64,000 nt of DNA from Cyclina sinensis (lineage: Eukaryota > Mollusca > Bivalvia > Venerida > Veneridae), in the NCBI GenBank assembly GCA_012932295.1, contig JAAONU010000016.1:40393241-40457240 (forward strand), written 5' to 3'. Below the pieces are notes generated by a model. That model worked only from the letters and a program-made list of their open reading frames with translations. It made no database searches and had not been told where the DNA came from. This document shows positions 47,355 to 61,400 of the stretch, piece by piece (the stretch's first letter is position 1; each line of letters begins with the position of its first letter). The position numbers were made by a program, and so were the translations under genes.

Positions 47355-47985
47355 ACATGAATTGAAATGATTAAATGTTGCATTCTTACACTGTAGCTCA
47401 CTTTATTCTAAACCTGTTTCTTTATACAATTTCAGTTAAAGCAATACTTTTTAAAAAGGTTTCACCATGACAATTCAGTATTGATACAGCCTTATGTTTT
47501 TCCCATATTTTTTTGTTTCAAGACATAAAACTTCTTTTGAATATTTTGAATGTAGTTTCTTAATGTTTTTCATACATTATAGCAATGAAGTAAGTTTTAA
47601 ATAGAAGTCATCATTAGAACCAGTGCTTCCAGAGATCAATTAATTCATTTTCTGTCCTTTATTTTTGGAATGATGTACTGCTAAATGTCAGTGGAGAACT
47701 TATGGACTAATTATGTTCAGTGACCACTTTTAATTCTTTTTGTCAGCTTCATTGTTCTTTGCATATATGATAAAAACAACATTTATTTTCTGTCTAAATT
47801 TGATTCATGCAGAAAGTGTGCAATATTTTCATAAGAGTAATAGTGTTAGGATACAGTTGTAGATTCTATGTATTCATATGCTCAATTAATGGTTTAAAAC
47901 CATTTCAGGTATCACTTATTATTTTTATATTAGTATTGACTTAATCTGTAGAACTAAATCCCCTTTTCACTACACCCTCCCCCAC
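47355..47985. other. AT-rich intergenic sequence without a recognised feature
   Basis: No coding or repeat signature was seen. A C-rich tract (47976-47993) adjoins the next element. Confidence 0.45.
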
Positions 47986-47993
47986 CCCCCTTG

Positions 47994-48775
47994 CATGAAG
48001 CTCTACCAAAGTGTTTCAAAAAATTGAATTCCATCAAGAACTCTGGTTGCTATGGCAACAGAAAGGAAAAACTTTGAAAATCTCTTTGTCTGAAACCACA
48101 AGGCCCTGAGGCTTAAGATTTCGTTTGTAGCATTGTCTTGTGGACCTCTACCAAATTTGTTCAAATTATATCCCTGGGGTCAAAATTGCTCCTGCCCAGG
48201 GAGTCAATTGATTTTACATAGGCTTATACAGGGAAAACCTTAAAAATCTTCTTGTCTGAAACCACAAGGCCTAGAACTTAGATATTTTGCATAGAGCATC
48301 AGCTAGAGGCCCACTACCAAATTTAAATTATGCCCCTTTGGTCAAAATTAGCTCTACCCAGGGGGTTGCTTGAATTAACATAGACTTGTAGAGAGAAAAC
48401 CTCAAAAAATCTTCTTGTCTGAAGTCACAAAGCCAAGGGCTAAGATTTTTTGCATGGAACATCAGCTAGAGGTCTTTATCAAGATTGTTCAAATGAAGCC
48501 CTTATATTCATTAATGGCCCTGCCTAGGGGTCACTTGATTTTATATAGGCTTATAAAGGGATGACTTAAACAATCTTTTTGTCTGAAACCACAAGACCTA
48601 GAACTTAGATATTTTCCATAGAGCATGCACCTTTGGTGAAAATTGGCTCTACCCTGGGGGTAACTTGCATTCATATAGATTTATATAGGGAGAACCTTAA
48701 AAAGCTTCGGATGTTTGCTCAACAGCAGGCCAAAGTATTCAGGTGAGCAATTCAGTGCCATCATGGCCCTCTTGT
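47994..48775 (+). repeat. Family A element lacking its 5' end
   Basis: Starts within the family at 'cttgcatgaagctctaccaaagt' and has four to five diverged units. It ends ATTCAGGTGAGC, a hairpin (GTGCCATCATGGCCC) and CTCTTGTT. Confidence 0.8.
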
Positions 48776-49096
48776 TTTTATTGAAAACTGTTCATCTCTT
48801 TTAGAACAATTTCACTGTCATGTAAGGTAAACTGTAAATATTTTCAGTTTTCTTAATTTTCTTAGTTTTCATTTTTTCATCACCTTTGGAACTGCCAAAG
48901 TCCATTGTTTTTGTCATAAAAATACAAATCCATATTTTTTCACTATGGTATATTTTGATTTGGATTTTTATGAGGACATGATTTTTTAAATAAATTTTTG
49001 TGATCTCATAGATTGTGGCAGCATAAACATCAAATATGTTAGAATATTGTCACCTTGTTTGTCTGTCAGAGTTTGATTTATAAAAAGTTCCATTTT

Positions 49097-49665
49097 TAGC
49101 TCATCTGTTTTGGAAGAAAAAAGTTGAGCTATGGTAATAACTGAATCGGCGGCAGTGGCGGCATGCAAAAATTTTAATGTAGCTGTTTACTCAAACCATA
49201 AGGCTTAGAGTTTACATATTTGGCATTGTCTCATAGACCTCTTCCAAGTTGGTTCAAATTATGACCCCAGCGTCAGTATTGATTGTTCATATTATGTATT
49301 GGGTCAAAATGAATTTTTGGATGCAATCCTTACACAAAATGATATAGGCCCATTTTTGTCTGAGGTCAGTGGTATTGGTCCTGTGGCTAAAAGTAAGTAC
49401 AACTGCTCAGAGGGCATATAACAGGGTTTACATTAAATTGCCTATTTAAATGGCAGTTTCAGTTAAAAGTTTGATTTGCTTATGTTTACATTCTAAAACA
49501 AATTACTAAGGCTTATTGAGGTTTGCTTGTGAATACAATAATTTCAAGTAGTAATTTCAGCTCAGTTTTTCCCAGGCATACTAAATGGAAGCAATATTTT
49601 GATTTTAAATATATAGAACAATGATACTCAGGTGTGTGATGCATGGCCATCTTTGCCCTTTGTTC
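49097..49665 (+). repeat. Dispersed element with family A-like ends
   Basis: The 5' end AGCTCATCTGTTTTGG is followed about 15 bases later by AGTTGAGCTATGG (AGCTCA / TGAGCT hairpin). The 3' end is CTCAGGTGTGTG, then 'catggccatctttgcc' and CTTTGTT. It has a short core with one or two family A phrases ('ccataaggcttagag', 'ccaagttggttcaaattatgacccc'). Confidence 0.65.
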
Positions 49666-49797
49666 ATTCTACATTGAATTCTTTCTTTGATACCTACCTT
49701 GATAAATGTGCCATAGAGGAATAAATGAACTTGGAGCTGTTTTCATTTTCCTAAAAAAAAAAACCCCTGAATTTCAGCTTTCAGTGAACCTATAATT

Positions 49798-52700
49798 GTT
49801 ACAACCCCAGCACAAGGAAGTTGTAATGGGTGGGGGGTATATTGGAATCAGCTTGTCCATTTGTCCGTCCGTCCGGCTGTCTGGTTTTGCTCATCTTGGG
49901 CATAACTCAAAAACCATTGGAGGTATCAACTTGAACCTTCATAGATAAATAGATCTCACTGGGGAGAAGAGCAGTGGCCAAGAACCCGAAGGCTCTCTTT
50001 GCATAATTAAGGAATTATTGCCCTTCGAAATTTTTCATAATTTATTTTTAGCTTGACTTTTTTTGAAGAAAAAATCGAGTTATTGCTATAGTCATGGTGT
50101 CGTTGCCGATGCCGTTGCCTGTTCCCGTCTGAAAACTTAAACATTAATCATAATTTTTTTATTCCTTTATGGATTGTCTTCATACTTGGACACAACAACC
50201 CTTTGGACAAGACCTTTAAGTAGTCCAGACTAAACTTGACCTTGACTCATAAATGACCTTCACCTTCAAGGTCAAAATATTGAATTTTGCTAAAATTGGC
50301 CATAACTTTCTTATTAGTAGGTGGATTGTCTTCATACTTGGACACAACAACCCTTTGGACAAGACCTTCAAGTATAACCAGACTAAACCTGACCTTGACT
50401 CATGAATGACCTTCACCTCAAAGGTTAAATTATTGAATCTTGCTCAAATTGGCCATAACTTTATTATTAATCGGTGGATTGTCTTCATACTTAGACATAA
50501 CAACCCTTTGGACAAGACCTTCAAGTAGACCAGACGGAACTTGACTTTGACTCATAAATGACCTTCACCTTCAAGGTCAAACTAGTGAATTTTGCTAAAA
50601 TTGGCCATAACATTAATATTTGTAGTTGGATTCGATTCATACTTGGACAAAACAACACTTATGACAAATCCGACATTATGTTTCTTTCCGGTATGACCTT
50701 GACCTTCACAATCAAGGTCAGATTATTGAATTTTGCTAAAATTGGCCATAACTTTGTTGTTTATTGGTGGATTTGATATATACTTGGACAAAACAACATA
50801 TATGACAAAACATGTTGAATAACTCACGTTTGACCATGACCTAAAGATGAACTTGACTGTTGAGGTCAGATGATTGAATTTTGCTTAAATTGTCATAACT
50901 TTGTCATTTATTTGTGGATTTGATTCATACTTGGACAAAACAAATCCGACATTTTGATTCTTTCAAGAGTGACCTTGACCTAAAAAATGACCTTGACAGG
51001 CAAGGTCAAATAATTGAATTTTGTTAAAATTGGTCATAAATTTGTTATTTGCGGTTGGATTTGATTCATACTTGGACAAAACAACACTTTTGACAAAACT
51101 GACATGTTTAATAATTCAGGTATAACCTTGACTCTAAAATGACCTTGACAGTCAAGGTCAAATGATTAAATTTTGCTTAGATTGTCATAACAGTCATTTA
51201 TTTATGGATTTGATTCATACTTTGATAAAACAACAAAACTGACATTTTGATTTATAGAAGTATGACCTTGACATTAAGATGACCTTGACATTCAAAGTCA
51301 AGTTTGCTTAAATTAACCATAACTTGGTTATTTATGGTTAGATTTGATTCATACTGGGACAAAACAACACTTATGTTGAATAATTTTAGTATGACCATGA
51401 CCTTTATATGACCATGAACGTCAAGGTCAAATAATTGAATTTGATTGGCCATAATGTCATTTTTAGTTCCTTTTAATTAATACTTGGACAAAACAACATT
51501 ATTCAACTATGACCTTAACCTTAAAATGACCTTGACAGTCAATGTCAAATTATTGAATTTTCTTATATTGTAATAACTTTATTGATTTACAGATTTTGAT
51601 TCGTACGTGGACAAAACAACATTTACAACAAAACTGACAGGTTAAATAATACAAGTGTGACCTTAACTTTAAAATGACCTGGACCTTCAAGATCAAGTTA
51701 TTTTATTTGGATTTGATTCATACTTGGACAAAACAACACTTATGACAAAACCTACACATTAAATTATTCAGGTATGACCTTGAACTTAATTTGACCTTGA
51801 CCATCAAGGTCAAATTATTGAATTTTGCTAATGTAGCCAAATATTTGTTATTTATGGATGGATTTGATCTATACTTGGACAAAACAACACTGAGAATAAA
51901 ACAAATGTGTTGAACAATTCAAGTACTACCTTGACCTTTAAATTGCCTTGACATTGCTTAACTTCGTTATTATTGGATGTAGTGTCTTCATGCTTAGATA
52001 TAACTACCTTTTAGACAATACCTCCAAAGAAAGTTAAACTGAACTTGACCTTAACCTATGAGGTCAAATTTCTGAATGTTGCTAAAATTGGCCATAACTT
52101 TGTTATGTATGGATGAATTTGATGATTATATTTCCAAATGATGTTTCATTTGAAATCCCTTCACCACAATGTGCTTTCTCTGATGTGTTTGCCTTTGGAA
52201 ATGGAAAAAAAGTTGAGCGTGGCCCCTGCTTGCGGTGGCTCTTGTTGTCCAGGGGATAACTCAAAAAGTATTGGAGGTATCAACTTACAAACTTCATAGA
52301 TGGATAGATCTCATTAAGGAGAACTGCAGTGTCTAAGAACCATAACTTATTTTGCATAATTTTGGAGTGATTGCCCTTTATAAATTTTCCTAATTAATTT
52401 TTGACTGAAGCATAACTCAAAAATACTTTTGGAGGTATCAACTTGAAACTTCATAGATAAATAGATCTTATTGAGGAGAAGTGCAGTGCCCAAGAACCAT
52501 TACTTTCTTTAGCATAATTTTGGAGCTGTCAGGTTTGGTTTTTCTGGGGCATTACTCGAAAACTTTTGGAGATATCAACTTGAAACTTCATGGATAGATC
52601 TCAATGAGATGAAGTGCAGTGCCATAGAACCATAATTCTTTTTTTTTTTTTTTCATAATTCTTAAGTTATTGTCCTTTGTAATTTTTCATACTTAATTTT

Positions 52701-52870
52701 TGTCTGGGGTATAACTCAAAAACTATAAGCGATATCAACTTGAAATTTCATAGATAAATAGATCTCATTGAGGAGAAGTGCAGTGCCCAAGAACCATAAC
52801 TCTCACATTTTTTGCACAATTTTTGAGTTATATCCCTTTGTAATTTTTCATACTTACCTTTTAGTCCAAG
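49798..52870 (+). repeat. Family D element split by a family C insertion
   Basis: 49798-50047 and 52247-52870 are two parts of one tandem-cored element ('cataactcaaaaactattggaggtatcaacttg', 'agatctcattgaggagaag', 'gttattgccctt'). The left part ends inside the phrase 'catgcttaatttttgtctgg' and the right part resumes it ('tgtccagggg'), so the sequence between is an insertion. Confidence 0.8.
50049..52246 (+). mobile_element. Family C element inserted in a family D element
   Basis: The 5' end AGCTTGACTTTTTTTGAA and 3' AAAAAAGTTGAGCG form an inverted pair. The last bases, 'cccctgcttgcggtggctcttgt', match the copy ending at 31408. The 2.2-kb core has the same TGACCTTGACC / TCAAGGTCA units. Confidence 0.85.
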
Positions 52871-54295
52871 GCATAAAGTAACTTGTTCCCATATATCAAT
52901 ATCCTACTAACAAAGTAGAAAACATTGGGGTATTGGCACCAGGACAGTGTCAGTTCTAGGTAATACTGTAACACAGAGTATATTTTTAGCATAGCTGAGC
53001 TTTTGTGACAGGCTTTCATCCATCATGCATCATCAGCATATTGTCTTTGCTCACAATACAGGCCACACTTTTGAGTCTTATTTGATGAATGAAAAATAAA
53101 ACTGGAAACAGGTTACTTCTGGTAAAGAACTGGATCATCAAACTTCTTAATCATTCATGAAACGTGTCAGAATGATCACTTTATTGAAATGAATAATGTG
53201 TATTCAAAGTCAGTGTCATTTGATTTAAGGAGAGGAGGGCTCATCAGTCTTATATTTAATATTTAACTGACAAATGATGTTTGCTGATTCTCACTCACCT
53301 CCCTGCTGACAGGCGAAAGATGACAAGAAGCTGCCATATTGTTTACAAACAAATTTCTAATGCCTACTGCTTGGAACTGACTTATTGCTTCTAATAGTAG
53401 CAATAATTTTTTTTTGATGACAGGAATCTTATTTTTGATGAAAAAAACCAAAATATTGTTTCTATACTGACAGGAATCTGCTTTTATTTGATAGATGAAA
53501 AATGTTATATATTGAATGAAACTGCTTTCAAGTAAAAGAGAAATAATTGTTGTTTCACAAGAAAAAAAAACAATTTAGAAACACAGTGTGAGACATAAAA
53601 ATCTTGATGCTGAAAAGCATCTGTTATTAACTAACTAAGATATTGCGTGTTGCTGACTGAATAATTCTTAATTTTTGCTTCTAGGAAACAGTAATGTGGG
53701 TTGCAAAGTGCTTTAAATTGCTAACAGGCCATAGCTTTGTCCCTCTGCTCAATTTCGAGTCATAAGTACTTCATTAATTAACATAAGACTACTCAACTTT
53801 TCCAGCAGAGTTTTTCCTAATGCTTAGCAGGTGTGTGTTTTGCTGTAGAATCCACATACATTCATTTTGCACACTATTTTACTTTTGAAATACTGTAGTT
53901 GGTGACTGTTTTATATGATATCAGTTATTAATGTCTGTATATTTGAATTTTTATTACCTAACTGAAAAAAAAAGATAGGAAATGTCTCATTTGAATGATC
54001 TTTATATTTGACATAAAGAAGGTAACAGAAATTCAGTCAGATGAATGTTCTCTGACATGATTGCCTCCCTTAGAGTTTAAGAGCAATGAAACTTGTTATA
54101 TCAGGTGAATGACAGTGGCTTCTTTATTTTATTACAGGATTACAATTTGTCTGTTCTTGAAAGGCTGCAATAGAGAAATGGTCTTTGAAATTTGCTAGCC
54201 AGCACCATTTACCATTTACAGTTTACACCATGTCTTTCTGAAAAGATTACTGAGGTGTCTTTGGTGTCTAAGACTGTTTTTTGTTTTTATCCCTT
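52871..54295. other. AT-rich intergenic sequence without a recognised gene
   Basis: Only a short element-like scrap ('tttttagcatagctgagcttttgtgac', near 52985) was noticed. No coding exon was found. Confidence 0.45.
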
Positions 54296-54296
54296 T

Positions 54297-54932
54297 TTAA
54301 TCCCCTTCTGCAAAGTGGGGAGGGGAATATAGGAATGGCCTCCCTCTGTCAGTCGGTCTGCCTGTCCATCCGTCTGTTTATTCTGTAACAATAGAATAAG
54401 GGGCGAATGGCCCTCTATTAAACAAAAGAAAATAACAAAAGAAAAGGCCCCCATCCAGTTCCGGCTGGACGTCCGTCCGTAACACTTTCGTGTCCACTCC
54501 ATAACTTTTAAACCGCTGAAAATTTTTTGAAATAACTTGGCACAAGTGATCACCATTATGAGATGATTTGCAGAGCGCAATAGTAAGCTTGCTACCCACA
54601 AGGTCAAGGTCACAGTTAAAGGTCAAATATCCACATTTTACGTCTGCTGTATAACTTACTAACTTGGCTTACGAAAAGTTTTTTAATTACTTTGCACAAA
54701 TGATCACCACTATTACACGATGTGCAGAACCCAACATCCAGGTTGCTACCCCCAAGGTCAAGGTTAAATGTTCTCCATAACTTTTTGACTTTATGGAAGA
54801 TTTTAAATAACTTGGCACAAATAATTACTATCATGAGACTATGTGCTTATAATATGCATGGCACAACATCAAGGTACACATTCATGTCCGCAGCGGAAGG
54901 GGATTTAGCTGTCCTTCAGACTGCCTTGTAAG
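54297..54932 (-). mobile_element. Family F element, inverted relative to the copy at 15185-15913
   Basis: Starts 'tccccttctgcaaagtgggg' and ends 'gcggaaggggatttagctgtccttcagactgcc', the complement of the element in RCCD1 intron 5. Its open frames have near-identical counterparts there. The two copies lie 39 kb apart in opposite orientation. Confidence 0.85.
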
Positions 54933-55480
54933 TGATTTATGTCTTTCATCATTTTCACAAAAAATATTATTTCTGTATTGCAGATATGTTTATCATATCT
55001 TATTATAACAGACTCAGAATAAGTTGTTATTGGTGCATTAGATTGATAGTAGAATCTTAAGTTGTATCATTTTTTTTGTATTTCTTGGCAGCTTATATGT
55101 CTTGGTTATTTGTACTGTAGTCTACATAATCTCCAGTTTTTGCATTAGATGTCCCAGGCTTTTAGTATATTGTTATTGACAATGAATTAAGAATTACATA
55201 TATCACCAAGTTTATTGTTGGCTTTTATACTTTGGAAGAAATGTATTTGTGTTAGTTTATGAATAAAAGGCTTTATAGATAGATGTGTTTTGTTATTGCA
55301 GTTGTGGTTCCCTTATGTAACAATCTACCTTAAGCTAAGATATTGCCCCATCTAAGACAGCTAACACTAAATTTGTAAAGATGGTTCATAATTTAGTAAT
55401 TCAATTCTCAATACTTATTGCAGTATTGCATTATCAAATCAGTAGTGTTCAAGACAATAGGGTAATCTGGGAAGGCTACT
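54933..55480. other. AT-rich sequence before the satellite
   Basis: No gene or repeat family was recognised. Confidence 0.45.
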
Positions 55481-58400
55481 ACTGGAGTCCTACAACAAGA
55501 TAATAACTACAAGAACTGCTAATAGGATGACACTTACAACTAAAAACTTATAACCTGTACTTCTTCTACTGGGATGGCTACAACTAGAGAGTTATGACCA
55601 GGGATTCTAAAACTGGGATGCCTACAACCATGACAACTAGAGAGTTATGACTAAAGATTCCAAAACTAGGATGCCTACAACCAGGGATTCTGGAGAGTTA
55701 TGATTAGGAATTCTGAAACTGTTATGCCTACAGCTAGAGAAGAATTATGTCTCCCCACCTCTAGGGAAGACATATTATTTTTGCCCTGTCCTGTCCGTCT
55801 GTCACACTTTGTTTCTGCTCAATAACTCGGACTACCGTTTGACCTAGAGCCTTCAAACCTAATAGAGTGATTTTTCTTATTGAGTAGAAGAATCCTATTG
55901 ATTTTGGGGTCAGTAGGTCAAAGGTCAAGGTCATAGGGACTCAAAGAGTGAAAACCGTTTTCGCACAATAACTGGAGTTCTATTTCACCCAGAGTCTTCA
56001 AACTTCATACGGCGATTGCCCTTATCGAGTAGAAGAACCCTATTGATTTTGGGGTCAGTAGGTCCAAATTCAAGGTCACAGGGGCCCAATGAGTGTAAAC
56101 CGTTTCCACTCTAATAACTGGAGTTCTATTTCACCCAGCGCCTTCAAATTTCATAGGGTGATTGCCCTTATTGAGTAGAAGAACCCTATTGATTCTGGGC
56201 TCAGTATGTCAAGGTCACAGGGGCCGGAAATGTGAAAACTGCTTACCTGGATGATCTTTTATTTAGGCACTGCTTACCTTGATGATCTACTCATCATTTA
56301 GTAACCATATACATAGATGACTATGACATATTTAGTGAGACATATTGTTTTTGCCCTGTCCTTCTATCACACTTCGTTCTTCTCAATAACTGGACTACCG
56401 TTTGACCCAGAGCCTTCAAACTTCATAGGGTGATTGCCCTTATTAAGTAGAGAAACCCTAATGATTTTGGGGTAAGTAGGTCACAAGTCAAGGTCACAGG
56501 GACCCTAAGAGTGAAAACCGTTTCTGCTCAATAACTGGAGTTCTATTTCACCCAGAGCCTTCAAATTTCACAGGGATATTGCCGTTGTTGAGTAGAAGAA
56601 CTCTATTGATTCTGGGGTCAGTAAGTCAAAGGTCAAGGTCACAGGGGCCCGACGAGTGAAAACTGCTTACCTGGATGATCTTTTATTTAGGCACTACCAC
56701 ATACATAGATGAACATGCCATATTTAGTTACTCTTGTGTACTCAACTCCCCCTATGCCCATTGGTTAACCCCATAGATTTTGGGGTCAGTAGGTCAAGGT
56801 CACTGGGGCCCGAAGAGTGAAAACCATTTCTGTTCAATAACTCGAGTTCTGTTGCACCCAGAGCCTTCAAATCTCATATGATAATTGCCCATGCTGAGTA
56901 GAAGAACCAAACAGTTCCACTGTGATGTCAGGTGACGTCAACCGTCTTTATACCATAATAAATGACAGAGTCTTCTGTTTCAGAAAGGTGATATCTCTTC
57001 CTTGGCCTTCCTTCCATCGGGTGCAGGGGGAAGACATGTGTTTTTCACAAAAAAACATCTAGTTATGACTGGCACTTCTAATATTGCCTGGGATGTCTAC
57101 AGCAAGAGAGCTAAAACCAAACAGATTTATGACCAGGAATTCTTTGACCAGGATGTTTAAACTATTCTAATACTTGTATTCCTTCAGCTAGGGACTTTTG
57201 ACTGGGACTTCTATACTTTAATGCCTGAGCTATAGAGTTATGACAATAACTTCTTACACTGATATTCAAAGATAGAAATGACCAGGACGTGAAATGACCC
57301 GTCCTATACGTGAATCCCTTCAACTAGTTAGTTAACACTGAGACTTCTAATTCTTTGATAACTACAGCTATAGTAACAACCAAGATTTTTTTAGTGGGTT
57401 CCCTAAAGCTGGACAATTGTGGCCTTAACCTTATACTAGGATGTCTACAGCTAGAAAGTTACTACCAGGAGTTCTAATACTTGGATGACTACTGCTAGAG
57501 TGATAGGATAAGGACTTCTAATACTATACTTCCTACACCTAGAGTTATGACCTGAACTTCTAATACTTGGATACCTACTGTTAGTTAGTTAGGATCAGGA
57601 CTTCTAATATTTGGAAACCTACAGCTAGAGAGTTATGATCAGGACTTCTAATAATGTGATACCTACAACTAGAGAGTTAGGATCAGGACTTCTAATAATG
57701 TCATGCCAACAGCTAGAGAGTTAGGATCAGGACTTCTAATAATGTGATACCTACAACTAGAGAGTTAGGATCAGGACTTCTAATAATGTGATTCCTACAA
57801 CTAGAGAGTTATGATCAGGACCTCTACTAATGTAATACCTACAGCTAGAGAGTTAGGAGCAGGACTTCTAATAATGTCATGCCTAAAGCTAGAGAGTTAG
57901 GAGCAGGACTTCTAATAATGTCATGCCTACAGCTAGAGAGTTAGGCGCAGGACTTCTAATAATGTCATGCCTACAGCTAGAGGGTTAGGAGCAGAACTTC
58001 TAATACTAGATCTGTGATGTCTACAGCTAGAGAGTTAGGAGCAGGACTTCTAATACTGTGATGTCTTCAGCTAGAGAGTTAGGAGCAGGACTTCTAATAC
58101 TGTGATGTCTACAGCTAGAGAGTAATTATCAGGACTTCTAATAATGGCATGCCTACAGCTAGAAAGTTAGGAGCTGGACTTCTAATAATGTCATGCCTAC
58201 AGCTAGAGAGTTATGATCAGAACCTCTAATAATGTCATGCCTACAGCTAGAGAGTTATGATCAGGACCTCTAATAATGTCATGCCTACAGCTAGAGAGTT
58301 ATGATCAGGACCTCTAATAATGTCATGCCTACAGCTAGAGAGTTATGATCAGGACCTCTAATAATGTCATGCCTACAGCTAGAGAGTTATGATCAGGACC

Positions 58401-61400
58401 TCTAATAATGTCATGCCTACAGCTAGAGAGTTATGATCAGGACTTCTAATAATGTCATGCCTACAGCTAGAGAGTTATGATCAGGACCTCTAATAATGTC
58501 ATGCCTACAGCTAGAGAGTTATGATCAAGACTTCTAATAATGTCATGCCTACAGCTAGAGAGTTAGCAGCTGGACTTCTAATAATGTCATGCCTATAGCT
58601 AGAGAGTTATGATCAGGACTTCTAATAATGTCATGCCTACAGCTAGAGAGTTAGGAGCTGGACTTCTAATAATGTCATGCCTACAGCTAGGGGTTATGAT
58701 CAGGACTTCTAATGTCATGCCTACAGCTAGAGAGTTAGGAGCTGGACTTCTAATAATGTCATGCCTACATCTAGATGGCTAGGAGCAGGACTTCTAATAA
58801 TGTCATGCCTACAGCTAGAGGGTTATGATCAGGACTTCTAATAATGTCATGCCTACAGCTAGAGAGTTAGGAGCAGGACTTCTAATAATGTCATGCTTAC
58901 AGCTAGAGAGTTATGATCAGGACTTCTTATAATGTCATGCCTACAACTAGAGGGTTATGATCAGGACTTCTAATAATGTCATGCCTACAGCTAGAGAGTT
59001 AGGAGCAGGACTTCTTATAATGTCATGCCTACAGCTAGAGGGTTAGGAGCAGGACTTCTTATACTAGATCTGTGATGTCTACAGCTAGAGAGTTAGGAGC
59101 AGGACTTCTAATATTGTGATGTCTACAGCTAGAGAGTTAGGAGCAGGACTTCTAATACTGTCATGCCTACAGCTAGAGAGTTAGGAGCAGGACTTCTAAT
59201 AATGTCATGCCTACAGCTAGAGAGTTAGGAGCTGGACTTCTAATAATGTCATGCCTACAGCTAGAGAGTTATGATTAGGACTTCTAATAATGTCATGCCT
59301 ACAGCTAGAGAGTTAGGAACTGGACTTCTAATAATGTCATGCCTACAGCTAGAAAGTTATGATCAGGACTTCTAATAATGTCATGCCTACAGCTAGAGAG
59401 TTATGATCAGAACTTCTAATAATGTCATGTCTACAGCTAGAGAGTTAGGAGCTGGACCTCTAATAATGTCATGCCTACAGCTAGATAGTTAGGAGCTGGA
59501 CTTCTAATAATGTCATGCCTATAGCTAGAGAGTAAGGATCAGGACTTCTAATAATGTCATGCCTACAGCTAGAGAGTTAGGAGCAGGACTTCTAATAATG
59601 TCATGCTTATAGCTAGAGAGTAAGGATCAGGACTTCTAATAATGTCATGCCTACAGCTAGAGAGTAAGGATCAGGACTTCTAATAATGTCATGCCTACAG
59701 CTAGAGAGTTAGGAGCTGGACTTCTAATAATGTCATGCCTACAGCTAGAGAGTTATGATCAGGACTTCTAATAATGTCATGCCTAGAGCTAGATAGTTAG
59801 GAGCTTGACTTCTGATAATGTCATGCCTACAGCTAGAGAGTTAGGAGCTGGACTTCTAATAATGTCATGCCTACAGCTAGAGAGTTATGATCAGGACTTC
59901 TAATAATGTCATGCCTACAGCTAGATAGTTAGGAGCTTGACTTCTGATAATGTCATGCCTACAGCTAGAGAGTAAGGAGCTGGACTTCGAATAATGTCAT
60001 GCCTACAGCTAGAGAGAATTATGATCAGGACTTTTCATACTGTAAAACCTACAGCTAGATAGTTAGGAGCAGGACTTCTAATACTGAGATGTCTACAGCT
60101 AGAGAGTTAGGAGCAGGACTTCTAATACTGTTATGCCTACAGCTAGAGAGTTTTGATCAGGACTTCTAATAATGTCATGCCTACAGCTAGAGAGTAAGGA
60201 TCAGGACCTCTAATAATGTCATGCCTACAGCTAGAGAGTTAGGAGCAGGACTTCTAATAATGTCATGCCTACAGCTAGAGAGTTCTGATCAGGACTTCTA
60301 ATAATGTCATGCCTACAGCTAGAGAGTTATGATCAGGACTTTTTATAATGTCATGCCTACAGCTAGAGAGTTAGGTGCAGGATTTCTAATAATGTCATGC
60401 CTACAGCTAGAGAGTTAGGAGCTGGACTTCTAATAATGTTCTGCCTACAACTAGAGAGTTATGATCAGGACTTCTAATAATGTCATGCCTACAGCTAGAG
60501 AGTTAGGAGCTTGACTTCTGATAATGTCATGCCTACAGCTAGAGAGTTAGGAGCTGGACTTCTAATAATGTCATGCCTACAGCTAGAGAGTTATGATCTG
60601 GACTTCTAATAATGTCATGCCTACAGCTAGAGAGTTATGATCAGGACCTCTAATAATGTCATGCCTACAGCTAGAGGGTTAGGAGCTGGACTTCTAACAA
60701 TGTCATGCCTACAGCTAGAGAGTTATGATCAGGACTTCTAATAATGTCATGCCTACAGCTAGAGAGTTAGGAGCTTGACTTCTGATAATGTCATGCCTAC
60801 AGCTAGAGAGTTATGATCAGGAATTTTCATACTGTAAAACCTACAGCTAGAGAGTTATGATCAGGACTTCTATAAATGTCATGCCTACAGCTAGAGAGTT
60901 AGGAGCTGGACTTCTAATTATGTCATGCCTACAGCTAGAGAGTTAGGAGCTGGACTTCTAATAATGTCATGCCTACAGCTAGAGGGTTAGGAGCAGGACT
61001 TCTAATAATGTCATGCCTACAGCTACAGAGTTATGATCAGGACTTCTAATAATGTCATGCCTACAGCTAGAGAGTTAGGAGCGGGACTTCTAATAATGTC
61101 ATGCCTACAGCTAGTGAGTTAGGAGCGGGACTTCTAATAATGTCATACCTACAGCTAGAGGGTTAGGAGCTGGACTTCTAATAATGTCATGCCTACAGCT
61201 AGAGAGTTAGGAGCTGGACTTCTAATAATGTCATGCCCACAGCTAGATAGTTAGGAGCAGGACTTCTAATAATGTCATTCCTACAGCTAGAGAGAGTTAT
61301 GATCAGGACTTTTCATACTGTAAAACATACAGCTAGAGAGTTAGAAGCAGAACTTCTAATAATGTCATGCCAACAGCTAAATAGTTAGGAGCAGGACTTC

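Noticed and set aside
55750..57062. Possible coding element in the satellite
   Set aside because: Only non-coding units of about 140 bases were found; no open frame with domain content.
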